Shown in pieces: positions 27,249 through 38,488 of a stretch of 64,000 nt of DNA. The DNA lies in the NCBI RefSeq assembly GCF_014204535.1, contig NZ_JACHLR010000001.1, forward strand, positions 186,001-250,000, read 5' to 3'. Source of the stretch: Novosphingobium chloroacetimidivorans (GTDB lineage Bacteria > Pseudomonadota > Alphaproteobacteria > Sphingomonadales > Sphingomonadaceae). Position 1 is the stretch's first letter, and each line of letters starts with the position of its first letter. A program made the position numbers and the translations under genes. The notes under the pieces were generated by a model. The model searched no databases. It was not told where the DNA came from and saw only the letters and a list, made by a program, of their open reading frames with translations.

Positions 27249-28472
27249 ATGCAAAAGATCAAGGTCAAGAACCCAGTCGTCGAGATGGACGGCGACGAGA
27301 TGACGCGCATCATTTGGCAGTGGATCCGCGAGCGCCTTATCCTTCCCTATCTCGACATCGACCTGAAGTACTATGACCTGTCGATCGAGAACCGCGACGC
27401 CACCGACGACCAGGTGACGATCGATTGCGCCAACGCCACCAAGCAGTATGGCGTCGCCGTCAAGTGCGCGACTATCACCCCCGACGAACAGCGCGTCGAG
27501 GAATTCAGCCTCAAGAAGATGTGGAAGTCGCCCAACGGCACGATCCGCAACATCCTGGGCGGCGTCGTCTTCCGCGAGCCGATCGTGATCTCCAACGTGC
27601 CCCGCCTGGTGCCCGGCTGGACTGACCCGATTGTCGTCGGCCGTCACGCTTTCGGCGACCAGTACCGCGCCACCGACACCCTGATCCCCGGCCCGGGCAA
27701 GCTGCGCCTGGTGTTCGAAGGCGACGACGGCCAGAACATCGACCTGGAAGTGTTCAAGTTCCCCGGCGCCGGCGTCGCCATGGCGATGTACAACCTGGAC
27801 GATTCGATCCGCGACTTCGCGCGTGCTTCGTTCAACTACGGCCTCAACCTGGGCTGGCCGGTGTACCTGTCCACCAAGAACACGATCCTCAAGGCCTACG
27901 ACGGTCGCTTCAAGGACCTGTTCCAGGAAGTGTTCGACGCCGAAGGCTTCGCCGAGCAGTTCAAGGCCAAGGGCATCATCTACGAGCACCGCCTGATCGA
28001 CGACATGGTCGCCTCCGCGCTCAAGTGGTCGGGCAAGTTCGTGTGGGCCTGCAAGAACTACGACGGCGACGTGCAGTCCGACACCGTGGCGCAGGGCTTC
28101 GGCTCGCTGGGCCTGATGACCTCGGTCCTCCTCTCGCCCGACGGCAAGACGGTCGAGGCTGAGGCGGCTCACGGCACCGTGACGCGCCACTACCGCCAGC
28201 ACCAGCAGGGCAAGGCGACCTCCACCAACCCGATCGCTTCGATCTTCGCGTGGACGCAAGGCCTCAGCTATCGCGGCAAGTTCGACGACACTCCGCAGGT
28301 GGTCAAGTTCGCCGAGACGATCGAGCGCATCTGCATCGAGACGGTCGAGAGCGGCAAGATGACCAAGGACCTCGCGCTGCTGATCGGCCCCGATCAGAGC
28401 TGGATGACGACCGAGCAGTTCTTCGAGGAGATCGTGAAGAACCTCGAAACCGAGATGTCCACCTGGGCGTGA
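27249..28472 (+). CDS. icd: NADP-dependent isocitrate dehydrogenase (monomer size about 45 kDa, eukaryote-like type)
   Basis: 407 residues from the ATG at 27249 with CAGGAG upstream. It oxidises isocitrate to 2-oxoglutarate in the TCA cycle. Conserved segments: [23 protein letters not shown] (substrate serine/asparagine), [20 protein letters not shown] (metal aspartates) and [11 protein letters not shown]. This dimeric type II enzyme is usual in alphaproteobacteria and differs from E. coli Icd. The gene stands alone and a strong hairpin follows. Confidence 0.97.
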   Translation: MQKIKVKNPVVEMDGDEMTRIIWQWIRERLILPYLDIDLKYYDLSIENRDATDDQVTIDCANATKQYGVAVKCATITPDEQRVEEFSLKKMWKSPNGTIRNILGGVVFREPIVISNVPRLVPGWTDPIVVGRHAFGDQYRATDTLIPGPGKLRLVFEGDDGQNIDLEVFKFPGAGVAMAMYNLDDSIRDFARASFNYGLNLGWPVYLSTKNTILKAYDGRFKDLFQEVFDAEGFAEQFKAKGIIYEHRLIDDMVASALKWSGKFVWACKNYDGDVQSDTVAQGFGSLGLMTSVLLSPDGKTVEAEAAHGTVTRHYRQHQQGKATSTNPIASIFAWTQGLSYRGKFDDTPQVVKFAETIERICIETVESGKMTKDLALLIGPDQSWMTTEQFFEEIVKNLETEMSTWA

Positions 28473-28783
28473 TCGCCTGATGTAACCGGCACGGCCGCGC
28501 GATGGCGTGCGGCCGTGCCGGAGCCTGGCCTGACCTTTGTTAGAAAAGCTGCGGCCTCGCAAGGACGTCGCACACCGCATGCGGCGCCGCGCCATCGCAC
28601 CGACCATGCCGATGTTGAACGACAGCATGGCCCATGTTCCAAGCGTCGGACCACACATCAGCGACCTGCACGCCGTGCCCCTGCCATCCACTATCGAGCG
28701 ATCGGCTGCTTTCCAGTGCCGTGGCTAGAGAAAAGCTCGGGCGCAACCGTGACATCGGCGGTCATGCCGCCCATAGTGCTCCG
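28473..28783. other. intergenic region with strong hairpin after icd
   Basis: 311 bases without a credible gene. At 28486-28521 a perfect 13-bp stem (CCGGCACGGCCGC/GCGGCCGTGCCGG) with a 10-base loop follows icd by 13 bases. It lacks a T tract, but its position suits a transcription terminator or mRNA 3'-end stabiliser. Short frames over 28540-28760 on both strands lack ribosome sites and look random. Confidence 0.6.
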
Positions 28784-30556
28784 ATGGCTGCCAATGGTGA
28801 ACTCTACTCCCCGCTCGTCTCCGATGCCCTCGTAATCCTCGGCGCCGCCGGTGCCGTCATCCCTATCTTTGCCCGGTTCCGCATCACGCCGGTGATCGGC
28901 TTCATCCTCGTTGGCCTGCTCGTCGGACCGACCGGCCTCGGCCGCCTGGTGCCGAGCCATCCCTGGCTCTATCACTTCACCATATCCGACCCCGAGGGCC
29001 TCGACCTTTTCGCCGAGTTCGGGATCATCCTGCTGCTGTTCTCGATCGGGCTCGAGCTCTCGTTCGGCCGCTTGTGGCAGATGCGCCGGCAGGTCTTCGG
29101 CCTCGGCTCGCTCGAACTGCTGGGGATCGGCGCTGCGATTACCGCCGTACTCGCCCTCGTTGGCCACAGCCTGGGCGGTGCCCTTGCGCTTGGCCTGGCG
29201 CTGACTTTGTCCTCCACTGCGCTGGTGCTCAAGATCACCAGCACGGCCACCCCGGTCGGGCGCGCGGCTTTGGCCATGCTCCTGTTCGAGGACATTGCCC
29301 TGGTCCCGATCATCTTCCTGCTCGGTGCCATCGGCCCGAACGCCGAATCCGGCTTCGGTGCGATCGCGGGCACGATCGCCCTGGGCATTGCAGTGGTGGC
29401 CGCGCTGCTCATCGGCGGCCGCTTCATGCTGCCGCCGCTGTTCGCGCAGGCCGCCCGCACGAAGAGCCCGGAACTGTTCCTGGCCGCCTCGCTGCTGGTG
29501 GTGATCCTCGCCTCGCTCGCGACTGCGGCGGCGGGCCTGTCACCAATCGTGGGCGCCCTCATCGCCGGCCTGCTGATTGCCGAGACCGAGTACCATGTCG
29601 AGGTCGAGCACATTACCGAACCGTTCAAGGGTCTCGCGCTCGGCGTGTTCCTGATCACCGTGGGCATGAGCATCGACTTCGCGGTGGTAGCCCAAAACCT
29701 GGTCGCCATCCTTGTCGCCACGGTTGGCGTAATCGCGCTGAAGGCGCTCGTCACCGGCCTGCTGCTGCGCGTCATGGGCGCTCGGCGAGGAACCGCCATG
29801 GAAACCGGCATCCTGATGTCGAGCCCATCGGAAACCACGCTGATCGTGCTCACGGCCGCCACCGCGGCGCAGCTGATCACCCCCGCGACAGAGCAATTCT
29901 GGCAGATCGTCACGGCGTTGGGCCTGACGATCACGCCGCTCCTGGCGCTGTTCGGCCGATCGATGGGGCGGCAGCTCGACGGTGCCCTGCCCGCCACCAG
30001 CCTTCCCGACGAGCAGGAGCCACGGGCAATCATCGTCGGGTTCGGCCGTGTCGGGCGCCTTGTCGCCGACATGCTCAAGGCGCACGACAAGCCCTACGTC
30101 GCGGTCGACAGCGACACCGATCTGGTAACCGAAGGCAAGCATCAGGGCTATGTGGTCACGTTCGGCGATGCCGCCCGCGGCAGCGCGCTGGACCGGCTTG
30201 GCGCGAACAACGCAACGGCGGTGATCCTTACCATGGACGAGCCCGTCTCCACTCAACGCCTCGTACGCAAGCTGCGCGGCGAGTACCCCGACCTGCCGAT
30301 CATCGTCCGCGCGCGCGACACCACCCATGCCGCGGAGCTCTACCGCGCCGGTGCCAGCCAGGCGGTGCCCGAAACGCTGGAAAGCTCGCTCCAGTTGTCC
30401 GAGGCCGTGCTCGTCGACCTTGGCGTGCCGATGGGACCGGTCATCGCCTCGATCCACGAAAAGCGCGACGAACTGCGCATCAAGCTCATGGAAGAAGGTG
30501 GCCTCACCGAAAAGCCGAGCTTGCGTAGCTCCAGTCTACGAGAACGACCCGCCTGA
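28784..30556 (+). CDS. CPA2-type cation/proton antiporter with TrkA-N domain (KefB/YbaL-like)
   Basis: 590 residues from the ATG at 28784 (the frame is open 50 codons upstream but that part is not conserved). About 12-13 transmembrane helices (residues 10-395) include GFILVGLLVGPTGLG and EFGIILLLFSIGLEL, typical of the CPA2 family. A C-terminal RCK/TrkA-N Rossmann domain follows, with the nucleotide loop IIVGFGRVGRLVADML and the acidic residue in YVAVDSD. Such proteins export K+ (or Na+) in exchange for protons, gated by nucleotide or thiol ligands. The ligand here is unknown. A hairpin and a mini-protein gene follow. Confidence 0.88.
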   Translation: MAANGELYSPLVSDALVILGAAGAVIPIFARFRITPVIGFILVGLLVGPTGLGRLVPSHPWLYHFTISDPEGLDLFAEFGIILLLFSIGLELSFGRLWQMRRQVFGLGSLELLGIGAAITAVLALVGHSLGGALALGLALTLSSTALVLKITSTATPVGRAALAMLLFEDIALVPIIFLLGAIGPNAESGFGAIAGTIALGIAVVAALLIGGRFMLPPLFAQAARTKSPELFLAASLLVVILASLATAAAGLSPIVGALIAGLLIAETEYHVEVEHITEPFKGLALGVFLITVGMSIDFAVVAQNLVAILVATVGVIALKALVTGLLLRVMGARRGTAMETGILMSSPSETTLIVLTAATAAQLITPATEQFWQIVTALGLTITPLLALFGRSMGRQLDGALPATSLPDEQEPRAIIVGFGRVGRLVADMLKAHDKPYVAVDSDTDLVTEGKHQGYVVTFGDAARGSALDRLGANNATAVILTMDEPVSTQRLVRKLRGEYPDLPIIVRARDTTHAAELYRAGASQAVPETLESSLQLSEAVLVDLGVPMGPVIASIHEKRDELRIKLMEEGGLTEKPSLRSSSLRERPA

Positions 30557-30704
30557 GATCGGAACATTGCAGCGATCGCGAGTAGCTGCTCGGCGGCGCG
30601 ACTCTCGGCATCCGCGATGCAAGCGGCGTATCCGCAGCCCGACAGCCGCAGCACGCTGCCGAACCGATCGACCGACGCGCCGCTGCGGTGAGTGGGGGTA
30701 CGTT

Positions 30705-30731
30705 CCTGGGTGTCAACTCGTTGATACCAGG
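30705..30731 (+). promoter_or_regulatory. hairpin abutting the ribosome-binding site of the small hydrophilic protein
   Basis: GGTGTCAAC (30709-30717) and GTTGATACC (30720-30728) are inverted with one G-T wobble, and outer CCT/AGG extend the stem to the first base of the GAAGGAG ribosome site. It could be an operator or an mRNA structure that tunes translation. Confidence 0.4.
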
Positions 30732-30744
30732 AAGGAGAATGCAG

Positions 30745-30909
30745 ATGAGTCACCCCAGCAATACACCCGACAAGAGCCCGCTGACCCAGGATGATCAGCC
30801 GGACGAAGGCGCGATCAAGGGCGACAAGAACAGCGGAAACGATGGACGCGAGCGCAACCTCTCACAAGGATCCGAACCGGAGACGCGGGGCACAAGCCGA
30901 GGCCGGTAG
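30745..30909 (+). CDS. small hydrophilic, probably disordered protein
   Basis: 54 residues from the ATG at 30745. A strong AAGGAG lies seven bases upstream of this ATG and only one base from an in-frame ATG at 30739, which decides the start. The composition is Asp/Gly/Asn/Ser/Arg-rich with no hydrophobic segment (DQPDEGAIKGDKNSGNDGRE), similar to small general-stress or hydrophilin-type proteins. I recognise no family. It lies 188 bases after the antiporter gene. Confidence 0.65.
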   Translation: MSHPSNTPDKSPLTQDDQPDEGAIKGDKNSGNDGRERNLSQGSEPETRGTSRGR

Positions 30910-31033
30910 GGACGAGGACGCGACCCTCTGCTGGGTCAGCCCGCAACATAGCTGACGGCTTACAATCAAGACGCTGCCAAGCAGCGCCCCGCCGGGATGC
31001 AAGCGACCGCGTCCCGTCGCCCCTCTTTGCCTG

Positions 31034-31065
31034 AGCCTCACTGCGCGCCGCTGGTCCGTGAGGCT
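31034..31065 (-). terminator. candidate terminator beyond alaS
   Basis: An 8-bp perfect stem AGCCTCAC/GTGAGGCT with a 16-base loop, about 30 bases beyond the alaS stop. No T tract. It lies between the convergent mini-protein gene and alaS. Confidence 0.4.
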
Positions 31066-31094
31066 GTGGCCGTCGGCCTCAAGGTCGATCGAAC

Positions 31095-33761
31095 CTAGCC
31101 CGCAATGACCTTGCGTACGGCGGCGAGCGCCTCTTGGCCCTTGCTGCCGTCCGGTCCACCACCTTGCGCCATGTCGGGACGCCCCCCGCCACCCTTTCCA
31201 CCAAGTGCCTCGACACCGGCGCGAACCAATGCGACGGCGCTGATGCGTTCTACAAGGTCGTCGGTGACGGCCGCAGCGATACTGGCCTTGCCTTCGTTCA
31301 CGGCGACGATCGCGGCGATGCCCGAGCCGAGGCGCTGCTTGGCCTGGTCCAGCAAGCCCCGCAACTCCTTTGGATCGAGGCCTTCCAGCACTTGTCCGTA
31401 GAACTTGACGCCGCCCAAGTCCTCGTCGGCCGGTGCCGAAGATGCAGGGCCGCTGCCGGCCAGCGCGATCGCCCGCTTGGCTTCGGCGAGTTCGCGCTCC
31501 AACTTGCGGCGCTCTTCCAACAGCGCCGCGACGCGAGCTTCGACGTCCTCGGGCGTGGTGCGCAGCAAGGCCGCCGCGTTCTTCAGCGCGTCCTCTCGAC
31601 CCACCAGCCAGCGTCGCGCGCCCTCTCCGGTGAGCGCCTCGATGCGCCGCACGCCGGATGAGACGGCGCTCTCCGACACGATGCGGAACACGCCGATGTC
31701 ACCCGTGGCGTCGACGTGGGTGCCACCACACAGCTCCACCGAGTAGTTGCGGCTGCCGCTGAGGCGGCCCATCGAAAGTACGCGAACCTCGTCGCCATAC
31801 TTCTCGCCGAAGAGTGCCATCGCGCCCGCCTCGATCGCCTCGTCCGGGCTCATCAAGCGGGTGGTTACCGGCTCGTTGTGACGGATCTCCGCGTTCACCT
31901 CGGCCTCGATCGCCGCGATGTCCTCAGCGCTGAGCGGCTTGGGATGCGAGAAGTCGAAGCGCAGGCGATCCTGCGCTACCAGCGACCCCTTTTGCGTCAC
32001 ATGATCGCCAAGGCGCCCCCGCAAGGCGGCGTGAAGCAAGTGCGTGGCGGAGTGATTGGCCCGAATCGCTTCGCGCCGCTCGACGTCGACCGTCTGGAGA
32101 ACGGTGTCGCCGACCGTAACCGTTCCCGCCTCGACGCGCCCGTGCATGGCATGCAGGCGGCCGAGCGGCTTCGCGGTGTCTTCGACAGCGATGCGCAGCT
32201 CGCCCGATGAACTGCCGGGGGCGCCGGTGATCAGCCCCGCGTCCCCAACCTGACCGCCGCTTTCGCCATAGAACGGCGTCTGGTTGGTCAGGACGATGAC
32301 TGCGTCGCCAGCCTCGGCGAAGCGGACCTCCTTGCCGTCGCGCACCAGCGCCACGACGCGCCCTTCGGCGCTTTCGGCATTGTAGCCGGTAAATTCCGTC
32401 GCGCCTTCGCGCTCGGCGAAGTCGAACCACACGTCGCTGTCCGCCGCCTGGCCCGAGCCTTTCCAAGCCGCTCGCGCAGCGGCCTTCTGGCGCGCCATCG
32501 CTTCGTCGAAGCCAGCGCGGTCCACGGTAATAGCGCGGGACCGCAGCGCATCTTCGGTCAAGTCGTAAGGAAACCCATACGTGTCGTAGAGGCGGAATGC
32601 GGTCTCGCCGGGGAGTTCGCCGCCATCGGCGATTTCAGCGGTCGCTTCGTCGAGCAGGCGCAGACCGTTCGACAGCGTGCGGCGGAACTGGATCTCCTCG
32701 CGCTGCAACGTTTCCTCGATGAGCGGCTGCGCGCGGCCGAGCTCGGGATAGGCCTGGCCCATCTCGGCGACGAGCGCCGGCACGAGGCGATGCATCAGCG
32801 GGTCCGTGGCGCCGAGCAGGTGCGCATGGCGCATGGCGCGCCGCATGATCCGCCGCAACACATAGCCGCGGCCCTCGTTCGATGGCAGCACGCCATCGGC
32901 CAGCAGGAAGCCGGTGGAACGCAAGTGATCGGCGATCACGCGATGGCTGGCGCGCTGCGCACCTTCAGCCGGCACGCTGGTCAAGCTTTCCGACGCGGCG
33001 ATCAGCGCCTTGAAGGTGTCGGTATCGTAGTTGTCGTGCACGCCCTGGAGCACGGCGGACACGCGCTCCAGGCCCATGCCGGTGTCGATCGAAGGACGCG
33101 GCAGGTTGCCGACGATCTCGCCCCCGACCTGCTCGAACTGCATGAACACCAGGTTCCAGATCTCGATGAAGCGATCGCCGTCTTCGTCGGGTGAGCCGGG
33201 AGGCCCTCCGGGGATGTGCGCGCCATGGTCGTAGAAGATCTCGGAGCATGGCCCGCATGGGCCATCGTCGCCCATCGCCCAGAAGTTGTCCTTCGTGGCG
33301 ATGCGGATGATACGGTCCTCGGGCAGACCGGCGATCTTCTTCCACAGCTCGAACGCCTCGTCATCGGTATGATAGACGGTGGCCAGGAGCTTCTCAGGCG
33401 GTAGTCCCCACACCTTGGTCAGCAAGGTCCAGGCATGGGTGATCGCCTGCTCCTTGAAGTAATCGCCGAACGAGAAGTTGCCCAGCATCTCGAAGAACGT
33501 GTGGTGGCGCGCGGTGTAGCCGACGTTGTCGAGGTCGTTGTGCTTGCCACCCGCACGTACGCACTTCTGCGAGGAGGTCGCGCGGGGTGTATCGCGGCTC
33601 TCAAGCCCGGTGAAGACGTTCTTGAACGGCACCATCCCGGCGTTGACGAACATCAGCGTCGGGTCGTTGTACGGCACCAGGGGCGCGGACTGCACCACAT
33701 CGTGGCCTTGCGAGCCGAAGTATTCGAGGAAAGACCGGCGGATTTCGTTCGTGGAGCGCAT
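31095..33761 (-). CDS. alaS: alanyl-tRNA synthetase
   Basis: 888 residues from the ATG at 33761 ([15 protein letters not shown], conserved N-terminus). The open frame reaches 40 codons further, without conservation. The class II aminoacylation domain has [13 protein letters not shown] and GMGLERV. The editing domain carries the zinc motif HxxxH in [13 protein letters not shown] and the CGGTH motif ([14 protein letters not shown]). The C-terminal C-Ala/DHHA1 region ends at [11 protein letters not shown]. It charges tRNA-Ala and deacylates Ser/Gly mischarges. It lies downstream of recA on the same strand, as in many bacteria, here with a 400-bp repeat-bearing gap. Confidence 0.98.
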   Translation of the reverse strand: MRSTNEIRRSFLEYFGSQGHDVVQSAPLVPYNDPTLMFVNAGMVPFKNVFTGLESRDTPRATSSQKCVRAGGKHNDLDNVGYTARHHTFFEMLGNFSFGDYFKEQAITHAWTLLTKVWGLPPEKLLATVYHTDDEAFELWKKIAGLPEDRIIRIATKDNFWAMGDDGPCGPCSEIFYDHGAHIPGGPPGSPDEDGDRFIEIWNLVFMQFEQVGGEIVGNLPRPSIDTGMGLERVSAVLQGVHDNYDTDTFKALIAASESLTSVPAEGAQRASHRVIADHLRSTGFLLADGVLPSNEGRGYVLRRIMRRAMRHAHLLGATDPLMHRLVPALVAEMGQAYPELGRAQPLIEETLQREEIQFRRTLSNGLRLLDEATAEIADGGELPGETAFRLYDTYGFPYDLTEDALRSRAITVDRAGFDEAMARQKAAARAAWKGSGQAADSDVWFDFAEREGATEFTGYNAESAEGRVVALVRDGKEVRFAEAGDAVIVLTNQTPFYGESGGQVGDAGLITGAPGSSSGELRIAVEDTAKPLGRLHAMHGRVEAGTVTVGDTVLQTVDVERREAIRANHSATHLLHAALRGRLGDHVTQKGSLVAQDRLRFDFSHPKPLSAEDIAAIEAEVNAEIRHNEPVTTRLMSPDEAIEAGAMALFGEKYGDEVRVLSMGRLSGSRNYSVELCGGTHVDATGDIGVFRIVSESAVSSGVRRIEALTGEGARRWLVGREDALKNAAALLRTTPEDVEARVAALLEERRKLERELAEAKRAIALAGSGPASSAPADEDLGGVKFYGQVLEGLDPKELRGLLDQAKQRLGSGIAAIVAVNEGKASIAAAVTDDLVERISAVALVRAGVEALGGKGGGGRPDMAQGGGPDGSKGQEALAAVRKVIAG

Positions 33762-34165
33762 GGGTTCGCCGATAAACTGCACCTCGGGGTGCGGCAAGCG
33801 GGAAGGCGCGATCAAAGTGATCGTTAGCAGGTGGACCGGGGGGTACGCGGAGGGGCGTAAAATCGCAGGCTGGAACAGCATGAAGAATTTTCTCGCGCGG
33901 AGCCGCGGAGGCGCGGAAAGAAAGAAGGGAGGACCTTGCTCTTGGCCGCCAAGCCCTCCTCACCCATCTATCCAGCTTGCGGCGAACGACGAGCACACGG
34001 CGGCTTCGCCGCAAGAGTTGCCTCCTCATTTGCTCACTGCGCCTCTGCGCCTCTGCCTAAGAATCCTGTTCCTTGTTCTTCATTGCGTCCGCGCACGAAC
34101 CTGACAGAACGAGGAGGCGCTTCATGACGCAACCGCTCCCGGGTCAAGCCCGGGACGACGGAGCC
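33762..34165. other. 404-bp recA-alaS spacer with inverted repeat element
   Basis: No gene is credible here. Two 18-base arms (33897-33914 and 34039-34056) are inverted with 15 of 18 matches. Each is built from GGAGGCGC/GCAGAGGC half-units, so the arms are also internally periodic. They enclose about 125 bases. A separate short palindrome (34138-34161) lies near recA. The element looks like a dispersed non-coding repeat (MITE-like or REP-like), by inference. Confidence 0.55.
34138..34161. repeat. REP-type palindrome, CCCGGGTC family
   Basis: CCCGGGTCAAGCCCGGGACG core, 4 bases beyond the recA stop. A second copy with one change lies at 39749-39771 in front of dapA's 3' end. Both sit directly after a minus-strand gene. 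Confidence 0.8.
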
Positions 34166-35239
<1,074 letters not shown>

Positions 35240-35315
35240 GTCTCTTTCCCTTCGCTACCGGGCTGACCGGAAAGGTCAACGTCACGCGCCGCAATGTATG
35301 CGGTTTGTTCTACGT

Positions 35316-35330
35316 GAACAAGAGGGGAAC
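35316..35330 (-). promoter_or_regulatory. LexA (SOS) box, alphaproteobacterial GTTC-N7-GTTC type
   Basis: On the minus strand GTTCCCCTCTTGTTC, exactly the alphaproteobacterial LexA consensus, 77 bases upstream of the recA start. The inner GTTC is also part of a palindrome TTGTTC-TACGT-GAACAA (35305-35321), so a second overlapping protein site is possible. Confidence 0.85.
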
Positions 35331-35348
35331 ACACATGCGGCGGAATTT

Positions 35349-36026
35349 TTAGGTGGAGGCGCAGCCTTGCAGCCAGACATCGCTGCCTGCCGTGCGCGCG
35401 CATGTCCCGGCGAGCAGGCGCTCGATCCGCGCGACACGCTCGTCCAGCGCGGGATCGGGCGCATCGAGAGTGAACCTGGTCGGCGCGATGACGACCGCGA
35501 CGAGGCGCAGAAACTGCCTGTCCGTGAGCTTGGCTGGTGGACGATCGTAGATCACCCGGCTCGCCATGAAGAAGCCCTTCATCCAGCCATCGCGTGCTCG
35601 GCCCATTTCCACAGTTTCGAGCCAGAGGGCGAGAATTTGCCGCTTCGACAGGCGCTCTTCCAAGCCCCGAGCGTAAGCGCGGTGGCGGATCCATGCGACT
35701 CCCGGATGGAACCCATCGAAGTCGAGGCGCTTGGCCAGTGCGTACGTGATCGAGGTCATGCCACCGCCTGGCGTGTCCATGTCGGCACCCTGATGCGCGG
35801 CGAAGCCCGGGTCCACCACCCCAAGCAGCATGGCCTGACGATCGGGACCGAGTCCATCGCCCGACTGGTCGCGCGCGATCAGCCTGTCGGCCAGGCGGAT
35901 CAGATGAGGCGAATCGTCGATGGCGTCGGCGTGACCCAGGCCATAGTATGCAAGCAAGCCGGCGGAGACGCCGATCAGCGCCAGCACGGCCACGAAGACC
36001 GTGTTCCTGAGCACGTTTGACTTCAC
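35349..36026 (-). CDS. GT51-like (peptidoglycan transglycosylase fold) protein lacking catalytic glutamates
   Basis: 225 residues from a GTG at 36026 that overlaps the cckA stop by 4 bp (GTGA). One N-terminal membrane anchor (FVAVLALIGVSAGLLAYYGL). The rest aligns by eye with the GT51 glycosyltransferase domain: VVDPGFAAHQGADMDTPGGG for EDxxFxxHxGxD, then MTSITYALAKRL for GxSTITQQLAK, and LEERLSKRQILALWLETVEMG for the LERxxSKxEILExYLNxxxxG motif. The catalytic Glu of the first motif is Val here, and the second (RKxxE) is replaced by His/Arg. The fold is supported; activity is doubtful. Confidence 0.7.
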   Translation of the reverse strand: MKSNVLRNTVFVAVLALIGVSAGLLAYYGLGHADAIDDSPHLIRLADRLIARDQSGDGLGPDRQAMLLGVVDPGFAAHQGADMDTPGGGMTSITYALAKRLDFDGFHPGVAWIRHRAYARGLEERLSKRQILALWLETVEMGRARDGWMKGFFMASRVIYDRPPAKLTDRQFLRLVAVVIAPTRFTLDAPDPALDERVARIERLLAGTCARTAGSDVWLQGCAST

Positions 36027-38488
36027 GCGGTGGCGGGCGCCGCGGACGGCCGCGCGGTCTGCGCCAGCACATCGCCGACCTTCTCGGAAAGCTGCTGCAC
36101 CGAGAACGGCTTGGGCATGAACCAGGCATTGGCGATGCCGATCTCCTTGCGCAGCTGCTCCTCGGCATAGCCCGACATGAACAGGACCGGCAACTGGGGC
36201 GCAATCTCGCGGATGTGACGGGCCATCGCGGGGCCATCCATCGTCGGCATCACCACATCGCTGACGACGAGATCGAAGCGCCCCCCTTGTTGCACCAGCT
36301 CCAGACCCTCTTCGCCGTCGCGCGCCGATGTGACTTCGTAGCCCTGCCGGGTGAGCGCGCGTTCGGCGACCACGCGCACGGGATCCTCGTCCTCGACCAG
36401 AAGAATGCGGCCGCCGCCTGCCCATTGCTTGGGCGCATCGCTCGGCTTGGGAAGCGTGCGGGCACTGCCGGGGCTCGCATGGTCGACCGGCAGGTAAACG
36501 GTGAAGCGGGTGCCACGGCCCACCTCACTGTCAGCGAAGATGAATCCACCGGACTGCTTGACGATGCCGTAGACGGTGGAAAGGCCAAGACCGGTGCCCT
36601 TGCCTTGCTCCTTCGTAGTGAAGAACGGCTCGAAAATCTTGCCCAGGTGCTCGGGCGGGATGCCGCTGCCGGTGTCCTCGACGACGAGCGCGGTGTACTC
36701 GCCGACGGGGATGATCTCGCTGCGCATCGCGCGCACGTCTGCGGCGGTGACGCGTCGCGTCGCGAGCGTGAGGCGGCCCGAGCCATCGCGGTTGCCGGAC
36801 GCCGATTGCATCGCGTCGCGCGCATTGACGGCCAAGTTGACGATCACCTGCTCGAGCTGTGTCGGGTCGGCGCGCACCGGGCCCAGATCGCGATCGTGAG
36901 TGACGACGAACTGGATCTTCTCGCCGATCAGCCGACGCAGCATCTGCGAAATGTCGGCGACGACATCGGGCAACTGGAGCACTTCGGGGCGTAGCGTCTG
37001 CTGGCGCGAGAAGGCGAGCAGCTGGCGGGTAAGCGATGCGGCGCGGTTGGAATTGGCGCGGATCTGCTGGATGTCGTCATAGTCGGAATCGCCGGGCGTA
37101 TGGCGCATCAGCATGAGGTCGCAGGTGCCCAGGATCGCCGTCAGCACGTTGTTGAAATCGTGCGCGACACCGCCCGCGAGCTGGCCCACGGCCTGCATCT
37201 TGGTGGCCTGCGCGACCTGGCGCTTGAGGCGGGTCTCTTCGGAGGAATCGGTGAGGCCCAGCAGCACTGCAGCGTCGCCCAGCCCGCGCACGCCGGCAAG
37301 GCTCAGCGAAACCGGATCGTCCGGCTGCGTCGTCAGGCGCACGGCGATGTCGCCGGCGGCGGCCGGCCCTTGCGCGAAGCGGCGGATGGCTTCGGACAGC
37401 GCGCGCTTGTCTTCCTTCACGACGATGTCGGTGGGGTAGGTCGGCGGCGTCTGCGCCTCGCGTCCGGCGGCGCGCATGAAGGCAGCGTTGGCGAAGAGCA
37501 GCCGGCCATCGCGGTCGGCCATGGCAAGGCCGAGCGGCAGCTGTCCCAGCAGCGCCTCCAGGTGCGGCACGGCCGCGCCACCGCCCTCGCTCGCACCGAT
37601 TCCCAGCCCGGCGTCCACGACGAGCATCAGCGAGGGCGTCGTCAGAGGATCGGGCTGGCCAGGCAAGTCGGGGTCGACGACGGGTACGTGGTAGAGCGTG
37701 ATCGGGCTGGACTGCTGCGTGTCGCGCGCCCAGGCGATGCGCGCCCCCTCCTCCTCGCGCAGCAGGAGAACGAAGTCCTGCCCGATGACCTCGGCAGTCG
37801 CGTCACCCGTGGCACGCTCGGCGAAGCCGGCGCTGACAGCGCGGATCTGTCCATCGGGATCGACGAGTGCCGCGACGATGCCGGCCCCGGCAAGCGCGCG
37901 CCCGAACTTGCCGTCGAGATGGCCGACCAGTTCCGAAACCGGGTCGCCCTGGATTTGCGGCGTGAATCGCCAGACGATGAAGTCTTCGCCGCGACCCGCC
38001 CGATGGGCCTGCGCCTGCCAACGTCGTGCACCGATCGCCGCCCCGCTCAACCCTTCGCTGGCAAGCGCGAGCTGCGCCTCGCCATCGCGCCACGCGAGCC
38101 GGACGGCTTCGGCGAGGGCTTCGCGCGAAGCATCGTCGAGCGGCAGATCCGGCGGAGCGCTGCCCGCACCGAACCAGGCTTCGAAGCGCGAGTTGGCGCA
38201 GACCAGCCGGCCGGCACGATCCGTGACGGCGATGGCGGCATCGGCGCGCTCGATCGCGGCGACCGTGACCGACCAGTCGGGGCTGGCGAACTCCTGCTCG
38301 ACTTCGGCCGGACGACGGCGGACCAGCGCCAAGGCGACAGCGCCTAGCGCAAGCACGCCTGCGGCGTAGACACCCACCGCGATGGCGTCCCCGGTCGCAA
38401 ACCAGACAATGCCGACGCTGGCGACCAGCGCGAGAGCGACGATGAGGAGTTCACCAGGCCCGCGCGCCGGGGCCCCGGCTTCGCTCAT
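36023..38488 (-). CDS. cckA: hybrid histidine kinase CckA
   Basis: 821 residues. Two N-terminal membrane segments (about residues 12-31 and 37-56), PAS-like domains (about 75-175, 195-290 and 310-415), HisKA with H443 in GGVAHDFNN, a HATPase domain with N box ([13 protein letters not shown]), G1 ([11 protein letters not shown]) and G2 ([20 protein letters not shown]), and a C-terminal receiver with the phosphoacceptor in [12 protein letters not shown]. The H box and domain order match CckA, which switches between kinase and phosphatase to feed phosphate via ChpT to CtrA and CpdR. The ATG overlaps the DUF2062 stop (ATGA), and its stop overlaps the next gene, so all three are translationally coupled. 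Confidence 0.9.
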   Translation of the reverse strand: MSEAGAPARGPGELLIVALALVASVGIVWFATGDAIAVGVYAAGVLALGAVALALVRRRPAEVEQEFASPDWSVTVAAIERADAAIAVTDRAGRLVCANSRFEAWFGAGSAPPDLPLDDASREALAEAVRLAWRDGEAQLALASEGLSGAAIGARRWQAQAHRAGRGEDFIVWRFTPQIQGDPVSELVGHLDGKFGRALAGAGIVAALVDPDGQIRAVSAGFAERATGDATAEVIGQDFVLLLREEEGARIAWARDTQQSSPITLYHVPVVDPDLPGQPDPLTTPSLMLVVDAGLGIGASEGGGAAVPHLEALLGQLPLGLAMADRDGRLLFANAAFMRAAGREAQTPPTYPTDIVVKEDKRALSEAIRRFAQGPAAAGDIAVRLTTQPDDPVSLSLAGVRGLGDAAVLLGLTDSSEETRLKRQVAQATKMQAVGQLAGGVAHDFNNVLTAILGTCDLMLMRHTPGDSDYDDIQQIRANSNRAASLTRQLLAFSRQQTLRPEVLQLPDVVADISQMLRRLIGEKIQFVVTHDRDLGPVRADPTQLEQVIVNLAVNARDAMQSASGNRDGSGRLTLATRRVTAADVRAMRSEIIPVGEYTALVVEDTGSGIPPEHLGKIFEPFFTTKEQGKGTGLGLSTVYGIVKQSGGFIFADSEVGRGTRFTVYLPVDHASPGSARTLPKPSDAPKQWAGGGRILLVEDEDPVRVVAERALTRQGYEVTSARDGEEGLELVQQGGRFDLVVSDVVMPTMDGPAMARHIREIAPQLPVLFMSGYAEEQLRKEIGIANAWFMPKPFSVQQLSEKVGDVLAQTARPSAAPATA

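Noticed and set aside
27069..28691. 540-codon minus-strand frame across icd
   Set aside because: Shadow of icd caused by high GC third positions; composition rich in His/Arg/Val and no conserved motif.
28540..28760. Short frames on both strands between icd and the antiporter gene
   Set aside because: No ribosome-binding site, no conserved motif and random-looking composition; kept as non-coding.
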